From Scandinavium vulneris_A (GTDB taxonomy: Bacteria > Pseudomonadota > Gammaproteobacteria > Enterobacterales > Enterobacteriaceae), in the NCBI GenBank assembly GCA_046518185.1, contig JBKGRZ010000004.1, positions 372,001-436,000 of the forward strand: a DNA stretch of 64,000 bases, given 5' to 3'. Positions within the stretch are counted from its first letter, which is position 1; each line of letters starts with the position of its first letter. This document shows, piece after piece, positions 17,238-24,518 of the stretch. A program made the position numbers and the translations under genes. The notes under the pieces were generated by a model. The model saw only the letters and a program-made list of their open reading frames with translations. It was not told where the DNA came from and searched no databases.

Positions 17238-17263
17238 ACAGGAATCGTATTCGGTCTCTTTTT
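17238..17263 (+). other. sdsR: attR: duplicated 3' end of sRNA gene sdsR (ryeB)
   Basis: The 26 bases starting ACAGGAATCGTATTCGG and ending in the terminator T run agree with the 3' end of E. coli SdsR as I recall it, from the terminator loop through the 3' arm and T tract. The match stops abruptly at 17238: the 5' arm of the terminator stem is missing and phage sequence precedes it. That is what a core duplicated by site-specific integration looks like. The SdsR-RyeA locus next to pphA is a reported insertion hot spot in Salmonella, and pphA is indeed the next conserved gene here. The complete sdsR copy should sit at attL, left of the window. Confidence 0.85.
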
Positions 17264-17329
17264 ATCTGTAATTCACATCAGAGAGTGTCAACGCCAGTTA
17301 CCCGACTAACACGTCTCAGTGACTGACCT

Positions 17330-17363
17330 GATGTCTTTTATATCACATCAAAATCGGTCTTAA
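17330..17363 (-). promoter_or_regulatory. Possible promoter of severed RyeA (SraC) RNA
   Basis: RyeA is transcribed opposite to SdsR and begins beyond its 3' end. On the leftward strand TATAAA (17342-17337) lies 15-16 bases from TTAAGA/GTTAAG (17363-17358), which would start RNA near 17330 and read into the attR core and the prophage end. The position fits; the hexamers are only moderate. Confidence 0.35.
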
Positions 17364-17401
17364 CATTTTTTTTACAGGAAAATTCGCGCTGTTGTTCAGG
17401 C

Positions 17402-17436
17402 AAAAAAAATCCCCTTCACTTCGCAGGGTAAAGGGG
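17402..17436 (-). terminator. Intrinsic terminator of the candidate sRNA
   Basis: Read leftwards, CCCCTTTAC pairs with GTGAAGGGG (one G-U pair) around an 8-base loop, followed by A and eight T. No other leftward gene lies close enough to need it except the small membrane ORF ending at 17692. Confidence 0.8.
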
Positions 17437-17611
17437 AAAAAGCTTGCAATGAATATTATATTTCGGACTCACTTTTGCAGCGTTACAGGGATATGCAGTG
17501 CCGCGAGGTGGATGGTCTGAAAGTTGCGCGTCCAGGGTTGATGGAGTCAGTCAGACCTGAAATGTTACTCAACGAGTCGACAGGAAGAACGACGCATCGC
17601 TTAACATTTCG
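17402..17611 (-). ncRNA. Candidate small RNA between sdsR and the virK-like gene
   Basis: This leftward transcription unit of about 210 bases has all parts in place. A good sigma-70 promoter is seen: TTGAAC at 17646-17641, 17 bases, TAACAT at 17623-17618. The predicted start near 17611 falls exactly at a perfect 9-bp stem (TAACATTTC 17602-17610 with GAAATGTTA 17559-17567). A strong intrinsic terminator closes it at 17436-17402. There is no substantial open frame; a 12-codon ORF (MLSDASFFLSTR) begins inside the first stem. I do not recognise it as a named sRNA. Confidence 0.5.
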
Positions 17612-17691
17612 TAGCTGATGTTATGTGGAGAGGCGATTCGGTTCAAATAACAAGTTGTTTAATTTTGAACAGTTCTCATGGCCTGAGGCCG

Positions 17692-17895
17692 TTACATAGG
17701 CGTGACGATGTCCGGATAGAGGAGGGTTTCGAGATAGCTGACCAGCAACCAGATTTGATCGCTCAGGATGAACCAGATACCGAATCCAAGTATAACCAGG
17801 ACCAGGATTGTCAGGGCAATTTCAATTTTGCTCATAGCCAGGAAATACCGCCAGCGAGGAATCGGGGGAATAACCCGCGGATGATAGCGAAACAT
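17692..17895 (-). CDS. Small predicted membrane protein, unknown function
   Basis: This is a leftward ORF of 67 codons from the ATG at 17895 (MFRYHPRVIPPIPRW), or 47 codons from the ATG at 17835 (MSKIEIALT). Neither start has a strong ribosome site. The shared part holds one clear transmembrane helix (IALTILVLVILGFGIWFIL) followed by a second, shorter hydrophobic stretch and the C-terminus PDIVTPM. The hydrophobic pattern and position just downstream of the VirK-like gene suggest a real small membrane protein, perhaps co-transcribed with that gene. I do not recognise a family. Confidence 0.5.
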   Translation of the reverse strand: MFRYHPRVIPPIPRWRYFLAMSKIEIALTILVLVILGFGIWFILSDQIWLLVSYLETLLYPDIVTPM

Positions 17896-17924
17896 CAGGG
17901 CTATGCGCAATTGTAATACGCAAA

Positions 17925-17952
17925 AGCCGCTGCCTGCGAACAGACAGTGGCT
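17925..17952 (-). terminator. Hairpin after the virK-like gene
   Basis: Read leftwards, GCCACTGTC and GGCAGCGGC form a stem with two G-U pairs, followed by TTTTGCG. This is a weak terminator between the virK-like stop and the small ORF. Confidence 0.45.
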
Positions 17953-17965
17953 CAATAAAGAAGAA

Positions 17966-18916
17966 TTAGGCGTTGGGGAACAAGGAGCGAAACTGCGCGG
18001 CCATCTCATCGAGTAGAGCAAAACGACGGCGATACTCAGCACGTTTTTTGCTGGCAACCTCTTCGATGGATTTCCGGTCCTGCTGTAACGGCAGTTGCCA
18101 ACGGAATTCGCTGGTTTTCACCCCGTCGATGGAGGCCCAAAACTCATCATAGCTGGCATGGAAATGACGGCCCTTACTAAAACGGTAGCGCAGGGCCCGG
18201 AATACGTGACCGTTATCGCTGACGCCGGAAAGTGACGTAACCCCACACTCGGCCGCCATCAGGCCAAAAAATTCCACCAGAATGCGTTTAGGGAACAGTC
18301 CGTAACAGGCGCGAGTGGCATGTTTAATCACCTCATGAGAAACACTGCGGCGTGGACCTTGTAATCCTCCAATGACAATTTCCCAGCCATCCTGATTGCG
18401 ATTGACGCTGAACGTGGCGCTGGCAAGCACTACATTATCCGCGGTGCAGAACCACAGCGTGCTTTCACCCTCGCGTTCGGCTTTACGCGCGCAGGAGGCG
18501 TAGAGCGTGAAATGCGCATCGTCTTTACCGATAAGCGTCATCAGCGCCGTGGGTTCGGTTGCCAGTAATGCACTGGCAAGACGCGGGCTTCTCATCGAAT
18601 CAATAAACTGATAGTGACCGACAATGGCTTGCGCACGTTGCGTAGACGACAGACCACGGGAGAGATACTGGCGATGCGTTTTACTCGGTAACGTCACCTG
18701 GGCATTCAGCAGTCGCATGAAATCGGGACGCAGCCCAAGATTGTCGAGCATCATTCGGGTCGAGCGATAAAAAATCATCGTCCTCAGCAGGAATTTCAGG
18801 CGATAGTCTGCTTTTTTCCAGATAGGTGCCGGGGCAAGATTGCCTTTGACCAAGTCGGAAAGAAGATGTGCTCGCGGTGCAGGTGAATAGGCGGAATGCA
18901 GGGTGTTGTCCGTCAC
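17966..18916 (-). CDS. VirK/YbjX family protein (DUF535)
   Basis: This 316-residue cytoplasmic protein is without signal peptide or membrane segments. Segments such as GHYQFIDSMRSP, WFCTADNVVLASATFSV, IGGLQGPRRSVSHEVIKHATRACYG (given here only as a pattern of positions 196-220) and SDNGHVFRALRYRFSKGRHF are characteristic of the DUF535 family. That family includes Shigella/Salmonella VirK and E. coli YbjX, linked to virulence and to survival with antimicrobial peptides; the molecular activity is not known. In E. coli K-12 no such gene lies next to pphA. Its place beside an integration hot spot suggests it arrived as an accessory gene. Confidence 0.85.
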   Translation of the reverse strand: MTDNTLHSAYSPAPRAHLLSDLVKGNLAPAPIWKKADYRLKFLLRTMIFYRSTRMMLDNLGLRPDFMRLLNAQVTLPSKTHRQYLSRGLSSTQRAQAIVGHYQFIDSMRSPRLASALLATEPTALMTLIGKDDAHFTLYASCARKAEREGESTLWFCTADNVVLASATFSVNRNQDGWEIVIGGLQGPRRSVSHEVIKHATRACYGLFPKRILVEFFGLMAAECGVTSLSGVSDNGHVFRALRYRFSKGRHFHASYDEFWASIDGVKTSEFRWQLPLQQDRKSIEEVASKKRAEYRRRFALLDEMAAQFRSLFPNA

Positions 18917-19051
18917 GATAATAACCTCATCATTGTTATGACGCTATTCTAGCGACCGGTGAGGTTTATCTTAATGGGGGCGGAGACTTTATTACCCGTT
19001 CGTTTACGCGCGATTTAAGTTATTCGCTAGGGCCAGAGAATATTTGTAGAT

Positions 19052-19072
19052 CCCCTATACTTATCTCAGGGG
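19052..19072 (+). promoter_or_regulatory. Inverted repeat covering the pphA ribosome site
   Basis: CCCCT (19052-19056) can pair with AGGGG (19068-19072), which is the ribosome site eight bases before the pphA ATG. The left arm also reads CCCCTATA, similar to a sigma-32 -10 element, and contains TATACT. It could be a promoter element, an RNA switch, or both by coincidence. Confidence 0.35.
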
Positions 19073-19080
19073 TAAATTTT

Positions 19081-19725
19081 ATGTATCAGCGAATCAATGG
19101 CTCAGCATGGCGGCATATCTGGTTAATGGGCGATCTGCATGGCTGCTTTAACCTATTGATGTCCAGGCTTAAAGAGCTGGATTTTAATCCCTACGAGGAT
19201 CTGCTTCTGTCGGTGGGCGATCTTATCGACCGTGGGCCTAATAGCCTCAAGTGCCTGAGTTTAATTGAACAAAAATGGTTTATTGCTATTCGGGGTAATC
19301 ACGAGCAAATGGCGATCGAAGCCCTTGAAGATAATCAATTATCGCTTTGGGCATTAAACGGTGGCGATTGGTTTACGCATTGTTCTGCTGGCGAAAAACA
19401 GCGAGTGCGGGATTTATTACATGCGTGCCAGCAATTACCCTATATTATTGAAGTCGATACCGCGACAGGTACTCATATTATTGCTCACGCCGATCACCCG
19501 GCGGCACGTTATCACTGGCAGCAGGAACTGGACTGGCATCGGGTACTTTGGGATCGGCAGCGGCTGAGTGACCATCTGGCAGGAAAGCATTCGACGATTG
19601 AAGGTGCCGCTCATTTCTGGTTTGGACACACGCCGTTGAAACATCGCTACGATGCGCAAAATCAGCATTACATCGACACCGGCGCGGTGTTTGGCGGGAA
19701 CTTAACGCTGGTGCAACTGCAGTAA
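19081..19725 (+). CDS. pphA: Serine/threonine protein phosphatase 1
   Basis: This 214-residue member of the PPP metallophosphatase family dephosphorylates phosphoserine, phosphothreonine and phosphotyrosine using two metal ions. All signature motifs are present: GDLHG at 17-21, GDLIDRGPNS near 46-55 and RGNHEQM near 74-80. The C-terminal FGHTPLKH supplies a metal-binding histidine. In E. coli PphA links misfolded envelope proteins to CpxAR signalling. The start is the ATG at 19081 behind AGGGG. It runs convergently with yebW, with four bases between the stops. Confidence 0.95.
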   Translation: MYQRINGSAWRHIWLMGDLHGCFNLLMSRLKELDFNPYEDLLLSVGDLIDRGPNSLKCLSLIEQKWFIAIRGNHEQMAIEALEDNQLSLWALNGGDWFTHCSAGEKQRVRDLLHACQQLPYIIEVDTATGTHIIAHADHPAARYHWQQELDWHRVLWDRQRLSDHLAGKHSTIEGAAHFWFGHTPLKHRYDAQNQHYIDTGAVFGGNLTLVQLQ

Positions 19726-19729
19726 CGTT

Positions 19730-19921
19730 TTACAAATCGCTGTACTCCTGAGCGGGGTGCCAGAAGCCATCGATAAAATCCTCCACCGGGAAGCATCCCC
19801 CCTGGCGCAGACGCTGATCGTCCATCGCACGCAGGCACTGGGATTCGGTGTTGTAGACGTCTACCACAATGTCTTCGCAGCCGCCGTCGAGGTAACAAAT
19901 AAACAGAACCAATGCGAACAT
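19730..19921 (-). CDS. yebW: YebW family small protein
   Basis: This is a 63-residue protein of unknown function. The ATG at 19921 (MFALVLFICYLDGGC) has a GAGGGTGAG ribosome site and matches the known E. coli start; a longer in-frame ATG upstream is rejected. It has a hydrophobic N-terminus, three cysteines in the first half or middle (CYLDGGC, QCLRAM) and a conserved GGCFPVEDFIDGFW block. It lies between pphA and yebV as in E. coli. Confidence 0.9.
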   Translation of the reverse strand: MFALVLFICYLDGGCEDIVVDVYNTESQCLRAMDDQRLRQGGCFPVEDFIDGFWHPAQEYSDL

Positions 19922-19977
19922 CTCACCCTCACGCGCATCCATTACCCGTTAAGTGTAAGAGAGATAAGCGAAAGGCG

Positions 19978-20009
19978 AAAATAAATAACCCGCCTAAATT
20001 GGGCGGGTT
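19978..20009 (-). terminator. Intrinsic terminator after yebV
   Basis: Leftwards, AACCCGCC-CAATTTA-GGCGGGTT is followed by ATTTATTTT. It begins ten bases beyond the yebV stop. Confidence 0.8.
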
Positions 20010-20018
20010 CCTTTTGGG

Positions 20019-20258
20019 TCAGGCAAGGCGCATAACCCAGGCGTCGGTCTTACGGTCGTAATGTTGGCGGTAAAGGACAGAATGCTCCCCATCAAGAATG
20101 GCGGGAACGCTGGTATCGGCATCCCACGCATCGAGTTGCATGCACAAATCAGGATCGGATTTACAGGGTATGCTTAACGTTCGCTCCCCTTGCTGCTCGC
20201 CATGCAGCTCGGCGTCATCAATTTCAAAGGCGCCTATACGTACGCTGGTTTTGGTCAT
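20019..20258 (-). CDS. yebV: YebV family small protein
   Basis: This is a 79-residue acidic soluble protein (MTKTSVRIGAFEIDDAELHG) with no membrane segment or recognised motif. Length and sequence agree with E. coli YebV (78 residues). Function is unknown. It is a single gene closed by its own terminator, upstream of yebW and downstream of rsmF. Confidence 0.92.
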   Translation of the reverse strand: MTKTSVRIGAFEIDDAELHGEQQGERTLSIPCKSDPDLCMQLDAWDADTSVPAILDGEHSVLYRQHYDRKTDAWVMRLA

Positions 20259-20373
20259 AATGCTCTCCGGTTGTCTGCTTCATTGTGGTACGACCAGTTA
20301 GGTCCTCCCATTTTTCAGCGTAGACAACGGCGAGCATTTTGCCAGTCAGAACGTGCTTATTTTTACCGAGCCG

Positions 20374-21816
20374 CTACGCCTTGCCCGCGAACAGTTTTCC
20401 GTCGCGGACCAGCTCACGCGGGTAGCTATTCTTGAGGCGCGAGCCGACTTTTTTCGCCAGCCCCAGCGGATGTCCCTGAAAGGTCACGATAACATCGTCC
20501 CGCTTTGGTGGGGTTTCTGGCCACACGTCCCGGCCGCGATACCACTCTTCGGCTTCCGCCAGCGTCAGTTCAAATCGCGAACTTTTTTCACCCGCCAGCG
20601 CGATGACCGCCTCATGCTGCCAGCGAAAACCTTTGTTAAAGGTCTCGGCCAGGCGAACGCCGAGGCGTGAAAAACGCACTTTGCCGATCAACGGTTCAAT
20701 CTCAGCCGGGAACAGCCAGATCTCTTTATCGCGTTGCCACAGGTTGAGCGTGTCATCCCAGTGTAATCCTACGGCGGCAGCGGCCTGTACCACTGCGGGA
20801 GACTCGCGGGTTTTCATTGGCGTAAACGGGAATTTCCCGACTTTATAACCAGGTGCGGGAAGGGCATCGATCGCGGCCGTTTTATGCAGGCGGGCGACGA
20901 AAAAACCTTCACAGTCATAGATCTGCGGGAAGACGTGCAGATAACCCTCCGGCGTTAATGCCAGTTCTGCGCCCTCGAACAGCGCCTTGAGCGGGACGAC
21001 CTCAACGGCCTGCGGATAGCGTGCCAGCAGCCAATCCAGCACCTCTTCATTTTCTGCGCGGTTCAGGGTGCAGGTGGAATACACCAGCGTACCGCCAGGG
21101 CGAAGCGCGTGAAATGCGCTGTCGATGAGTTCGCGCTGGGTCTGTGCTATCTCGCGGTTGCTTTCAGCAGACCAGTTTTTCAGCGCGTCCGGATCTTTAC
21201 GCACCACGCCTTCCCCGGAGCAGGGCGCATCGAGCAGAACGGCATCGAAACATTCTGGCAGCGCGGCACCAAATACGCGGCCGTCGAAATGGGTGAGGGC
21301 TACGTTGCTTATCCCACAGCGGCTAATATTGGCATGCAGCACTTTTACGCGGCTGGCGGAAAACTCATTAGCAAGGATTGCGCCCTGATTGCCCATTCGC
21401 GCGGCGATTTGCGTGGTTTTAGAACCGGGAGCGGCGGCAACATCCATGACCCGGCCCGGCTGATTGTCATCGGCAAACAGGGCAGTGACCGGCAGCATGG
21501 AGCTGGCTTCCTGAATGTAGAACAGGCCGCTCAAATGTTCGGCCGTGCTGCCCAGCGGCAGGGCATCTTCATCTTCGCGCTCAATCCAGAAACCTTCCTC
21601 GCACCACGGAACCGGTGTGAGCTGCCAGCCGTAAGGTGCTACCAGATTCAGAAAATCGGCGACGGAAATTTTGAGGGTGTTCACGCGAATACTGCGACGC
21701 AGCGGTCGTTGACAGGCGGCGATGAAGTCGTCGAAAGAGAGATGAGCGGGCATTGCTGCACGCATTACCTCGAGGAAGGAGTCAGGAAGATAAGCCACTA
21801 AACGCACCAGATTCAT
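20374..21816 (-). CDS. rsmF: 16S rRNA m5C1407 methyltransferase
   Basis: This 480-residue protein methylates C1407 of 16S rRNA in the 30S subunit using S-adenosylmethionine. It has the RsmB/Nol1/Nop2/Sun fold with a SAM site at VAAAPGSKTTQIAARM and catalytic cysteines in DAPCSGEGVVRKDP (motif IV) and VYSTCTLNRAENEEV (motif VI). A C-terminal PUA-like RNA-binding part follows. Length matches E. coli RsmF (479). The start at 21816 aligns with E. coli, although no strong ribosome site is visible. It lies between letB and yebV as in E. coli. Confidence 0.96.
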   Translation of the reverse strand: MNLVRLVAYLPDSFLEVMRAAMPAHLSFDDFIAACQRPLRRSIRVNTLKISVADFLNLVAPYGWQLTPVPWCEEGFWIEREDEDALPLGSTAEHLSGLFYIQEASSMLPVTALFADDNQPGRVMDVAAAPGSKTTQIAARMGNQGAILANEFSASRVKVLHANISRCGISNVALTHFDGRVFGAALPECFDAVLLDAPCSGEGVVRKDPDALKNWSAESNREIAQTQRELIDSAFHALRPGGTLVYSTCTLNRAENEEVLDWLLARYPQAVEVVPLKALFEGAELALTPEGYLHVFPQIYDCEGFFVARLHKTAAIDALPAPGYKVGKFPFTPMKTRESPAVVQAAAAVGLHWDDTLNLWQRDKEIWLFPAEIEPLIGKVRFSRLGVRLAETFNKGFRWQHEAVIALAGEKSSRFELTLAEAEEWYRGRDVWPETPPKRDDVIVTFQGHPLGLAKKVGSRLKNSYPRELVRDGKLFAGKA

Positions 21817-21841
21817 AAACGGGTGCGCAGTTTAGCACAGC

Positions 21842-21867
21842 GACTCCGGCTTCTTACAGCCGGAGTC
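21842..21867 (-). terminator. Hairpin between letB and rsmF
   Basis: GACTCCGGC and GCCGGAGTC form a perfect 9-bp stem just after the letB stop, without a T tract. It may stabilise the 3' end of the letAB transcript or attenuate read-through into rsmF. Confidence 0.5.
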
Positions 21868-21875
21868 GTGCAGGT

Positions 21876-24518
21876 TTAACGCGGCAGGGCGGTGCCCCAA
21901 TCACGCCACTCTTTCGGTTCCGTATCCTGCAACAGGAAATGTTTGTTTTCCTGGGCTTTCGGCGCCAGCGGCGTTCCTGGTGGGGTGGCAAAGGCGATAC
22001 CACCGCGAATGAACTGGTTGAAGGTCCCGGTCTTCACCACGCCGCCGATAATACCGAAGTCGAGGTTGTAGCCGGATGCCAGCCAGAACACCGAGTTATT
22101 GCGTACCAGATGCTGGTAACGCTGGCTGATACGCAGCGTCACCATCACGCGATCGGACAACGACCCGAGGTGCAGGCCGGTGACGGTTCCGACTTCAATC
22201 CCGCGGAACAATACCGGTGTGCCAATACTTAAGGAGCCCGCTTCAGGTGCTTCGACGATAATGCTCAGCCCATCGAGATAACGAGAATCGGTGATCGTCG
22301 CTTCCTGTAGTTCGAAGTCACGACGTGCATTGCCCCCGCGTCCGGGTTCGACGTTGATGTACGGCTGCAAAATGGTATCCAGATGCTCAACGCCTGCGGC
22401 TGAAATCTGCGGTGTGACCACCGAGAAACGGGTGCCGTTGCGGGCAAAAGTCTTCACGTATTCCGGGTACAGTACCGCTTTAGCCTGAACTTCATTACGA
22501 GAGGTAATCAGTTCTAACGTCTGGATCTGACCAATATTGATGCCCAGATAACGAATCGGCATCCCTTCCGCCAGCTTACCGGCGTCGAAGGCGTGGAGCG
22601 TGATCTGGCCCCCGACCGCACGCGCAGAGGTTTCTGACGGATAGAGAATGCGTTTATCCCCTTTACGTGCGCCTGCGCCCGCGCCGCTCAGGTTATCAAA
22701 GCTTATCGCCCCGCGCAGAGCACGAGAGAGCGGCGATGCCTGAACGGTCAGCCCGCTGCCGTTTAGCTGGACTTTCGCCCCGCCTTCGGCCCAGAAAACG
22801 CTGTTTTGGGTCAGCAGATTGCGGTATTCCGGTTTGATGTGCAGTTCGATATCAAACGCGTTGGCCCGTGGGCGAACGGTAATAACTTCCCCGACTTCAA
22901 ATTTACGGTACAGAACCACCGAACCCGCCTGTACATCCGGCAAGGTGTCTGCCGTCAGGGTGAGAGTGGTGGTGGGCAGATCGCCGAGACTGTTTTCCAG
23001 CGCTTTTTCAAGATTGGCGTACAGCGGATAGTCCTGCTTCATCGCGCCTTTTTCGCCGGGCAGAATACGGATCCCGCCGCTGATCCATTCGCTGGCGCTG
23101 GCCCCCAGGAACTCAATACCGTCGAGACCAACTTTGACGTCGACCCGGCTGTTGACCACAAACTTACTGTCGCCATGAACGAGGTCGCGATATTGCGGAT
23201 CGATGGCAACAGAGAACGAGACGCCTTTCCCGGTGAGCGTACGCTCAAGAACCTGACCGATTTTAATCCCGTGCAGGATAACCGGCTGGCCCGCGTCGAC
23301 GCCGTAAGAATCCGGCGCGCTGAGGGTCAGGGTCGCAACTCCGGGTTCCTGAAGCAGCGTCTTATCCGCAGGTACCACCACAAAATGGTTACGCGGCTGG
23401 CCTTCGCCCGGGACCAGCTCAAAGGTGCTACCGGTAAGCAGTGAACTCAGATTGGTGTTTTCCAGGGACAGCTTCGGATTACGCAGTTCAATACGGGTTT
23501 TATCACGCAGCAGATTCACTACGCTCGGATCAACGGTCATTTCACCGCTGACCGCGCCGCCCGGATTGAGGTCGAGCTTGGTCAACTGACCGACTTCCAG
23601 CCCCTGATACATTAGTGCAGTCGAGCCCGCTTTCAGACCCGTGCCGTCTGGCAGGTCGAGTTTGACAATGACCCCACGCTGGCTGTGCGCCAGGTCGGCA
23701 TACAGGCCAAACTCATCATTCTGTTCGGCAGGCTTTGAGGCTTCCGGTGAGTCAAAGGCAATCGCGCCGTTGACCAGTGCCGCCAGGCTTTCGAGCTGCA
23801 CTTTCGCGCCACTCAGGCCGACATCTGCTTTAATACCGGACACGTTCCAGAATCGGCTGCCTTTTTTCACCAGATTTGTGAAGCGGCGGTCAATCAGAAT
23901 ATCAACGGTGACGCCCTGATTATTGGTGTTAATCGCATAGTCATACACGCGTCCGACCGGGATTTTACGGAAGTACACCAGCGAGCCGCTATTGAGTGAG
24001 CCTAAATCCGGAGCATGCAGATGGATCATCAGCTCGCCGTTGTTCAGACGATATTTAGGCTGCGTATCTAACGCGGTGAAGTGGTCTTTCTTTTCACCTT
24101 TACCCGGCATCATGCCGATGTAGTTCCCTCCAACCAGCGCATCCAGACCTGATACCCCTGCCAGTGACGCTTTCGGTGTCACCAGCCAGAACTGCGTTTC
24201 CTGGCGCAGGGCATCTTTCATATCGCCTTTAATACTGGCTTTGACCTCAATATGGTTGAGATCTTTCGCCAGGCTAATTTCTTCCACGGTGCCCACTTCA
24301 ACGCCCTGATAGCGCACAGGCGTTCGGCCGGGGACAATGCCATCGGCAGAAATAAAATCGATAGTCACGGTAGTGCCGCGATCCTCAACGCTATTCCAGA
24401 TAAGCCAGCCCGCAATCAGCAAGGCAATGACCGGCAGCAGCCAGAAAGGGGAGATACGGCGTTTCGTTTTAATTCTCGCTTCAGTCGGTGAAGCGGGCGT
24501 TTCCTGACTCATGTGCAT
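21876..24518 (-). CDS. letB: Intermembrane lipid transport protein LetB (MCE)
   Basis: This 880-residue protein is anchored by one N-terminal transmembrane helix (FWLLPVIALLIAGWLIW near 23-39), followed by seven tandem MCE domains. Each repeats the 'G..V.Y.G..VG.V' pattern, for example PVRYQGVEVGTV, LVYFRKIPVGRV, VILHGIKIGQV and PVLFRGIEVGTV. Rings of MCE domains stack into a tunnel that spans the periplasm and carries phospholipids between inner and outer membranes. The start MHMSQETPAS at 24518 matches E. coli. The gene begins inside the 3' end of letA (38-base overlap). Confidence 0.95.
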   Translation of the reverse strand: MHMSQETPASPTEARIKTKRRISPFWLLPVIALLIAGWLIWNSVEDRGTTVTIDFISADGIVPGRTPVRYQGVEVGTVEEISLAKDLNHIEVKASIKGDMKDALRQETQFWLVTPKASLAGVSGLDALVGGNYIGMMPGKGEKKDHFTALDTQPKYRLNNGELMIHLHAPDLGSLNSGSLVYFRKIPVGRVYDYAINTNNQGVTVDILIDRRFTNLVKKGSRFWNVSGIKADVGLSGAKVQLESLAALVNGAIAFDSPEASKPAEQNDEFGLYADLAHSQRGVIVKLDLPDGTGLKAGSTALMYQGLEVGQLTKLDLNPGGAVSGEMTVDPSVVNLLRDKTRIELRNPKLSLENTNLSSLLTGSTFELVPGEGQPRNHFVVVPADKTLLQEPGVATLTLSAPDSYGVDAGQPVILHGIKIGQVLERTLTGKGVSFSVAIDPQYRDLVHGDSKFVVNSRVDVKVGLDGIEFLGASASEWISGGIRILPGEKGAMKQDYPLYANLEKALENSLGDLPTTTLTLTADTLPDVQAGSVVLYRKFEVGEVITVRPRANAFDIELHIKPEYRNLLTQNSVFWAEGGAKVQLNGSGLTVQASPLSRALRGAISFDNLSGAGAGARKGDKRILYPSETSARAVGGQITLHAFDAGKLAEGMPIRYLGINIGQIQTLELITSRNEVQAKAVLYPEYVKTFARNGTRFSVVTPQISAAGVEHLDTILQPYINVEPGRGGNARRDFELQEATITDSRYLDGLSIIVEAPEAGSLSIGTPVLFRGIEVGTVTGLHLGSLSDRVMVTLRISQRYQHLVRNNSVFWLASGYNLDFGIIGGVVKTGTFNQFIRGGIAFATPPGTPLAPKAQENKHFLLQDTEPKEWRDWGTALPR

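Larger units (their letters stand above)
1..17263. mobile_element. Right-hand (late gene) part of a siphovirus-type prophage
   Basis: A continuous run of virion genes (capsid, connector, tail, fibres) all read rightwards, with overlapping ATGA junctions typical of phage late operons. The only exception is a leftward porin cargo gene. The block ends at a 26-bp copy of the 3' end of the host sRNA gene sdsR, taken as attR. Lysogeny, replication, lysis and integrase genes are not in the window and should lie to the left, so completeness cannot be judged. No obvious frameshift or stop interrupts any structural gene seen here. Gene order in the tail tip (M-L-K-I-J) is lambda-like, while the capsid and connector genes are not lambda-like. 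Confidence 0.95.

Noticed and set aside
17264..17700. tRNA gene as phage attachment site
   Set aside because: No cloverleaf or CCA-type 3' end is seen at the junction; the SdsR terminator explains the boundary.
21109..21801. 230-codon rightward open frame opposite rsmF
   Set aside because: Shadow frame in G+C-rich coding DNA; composition unlike a protein and no initiation signals.
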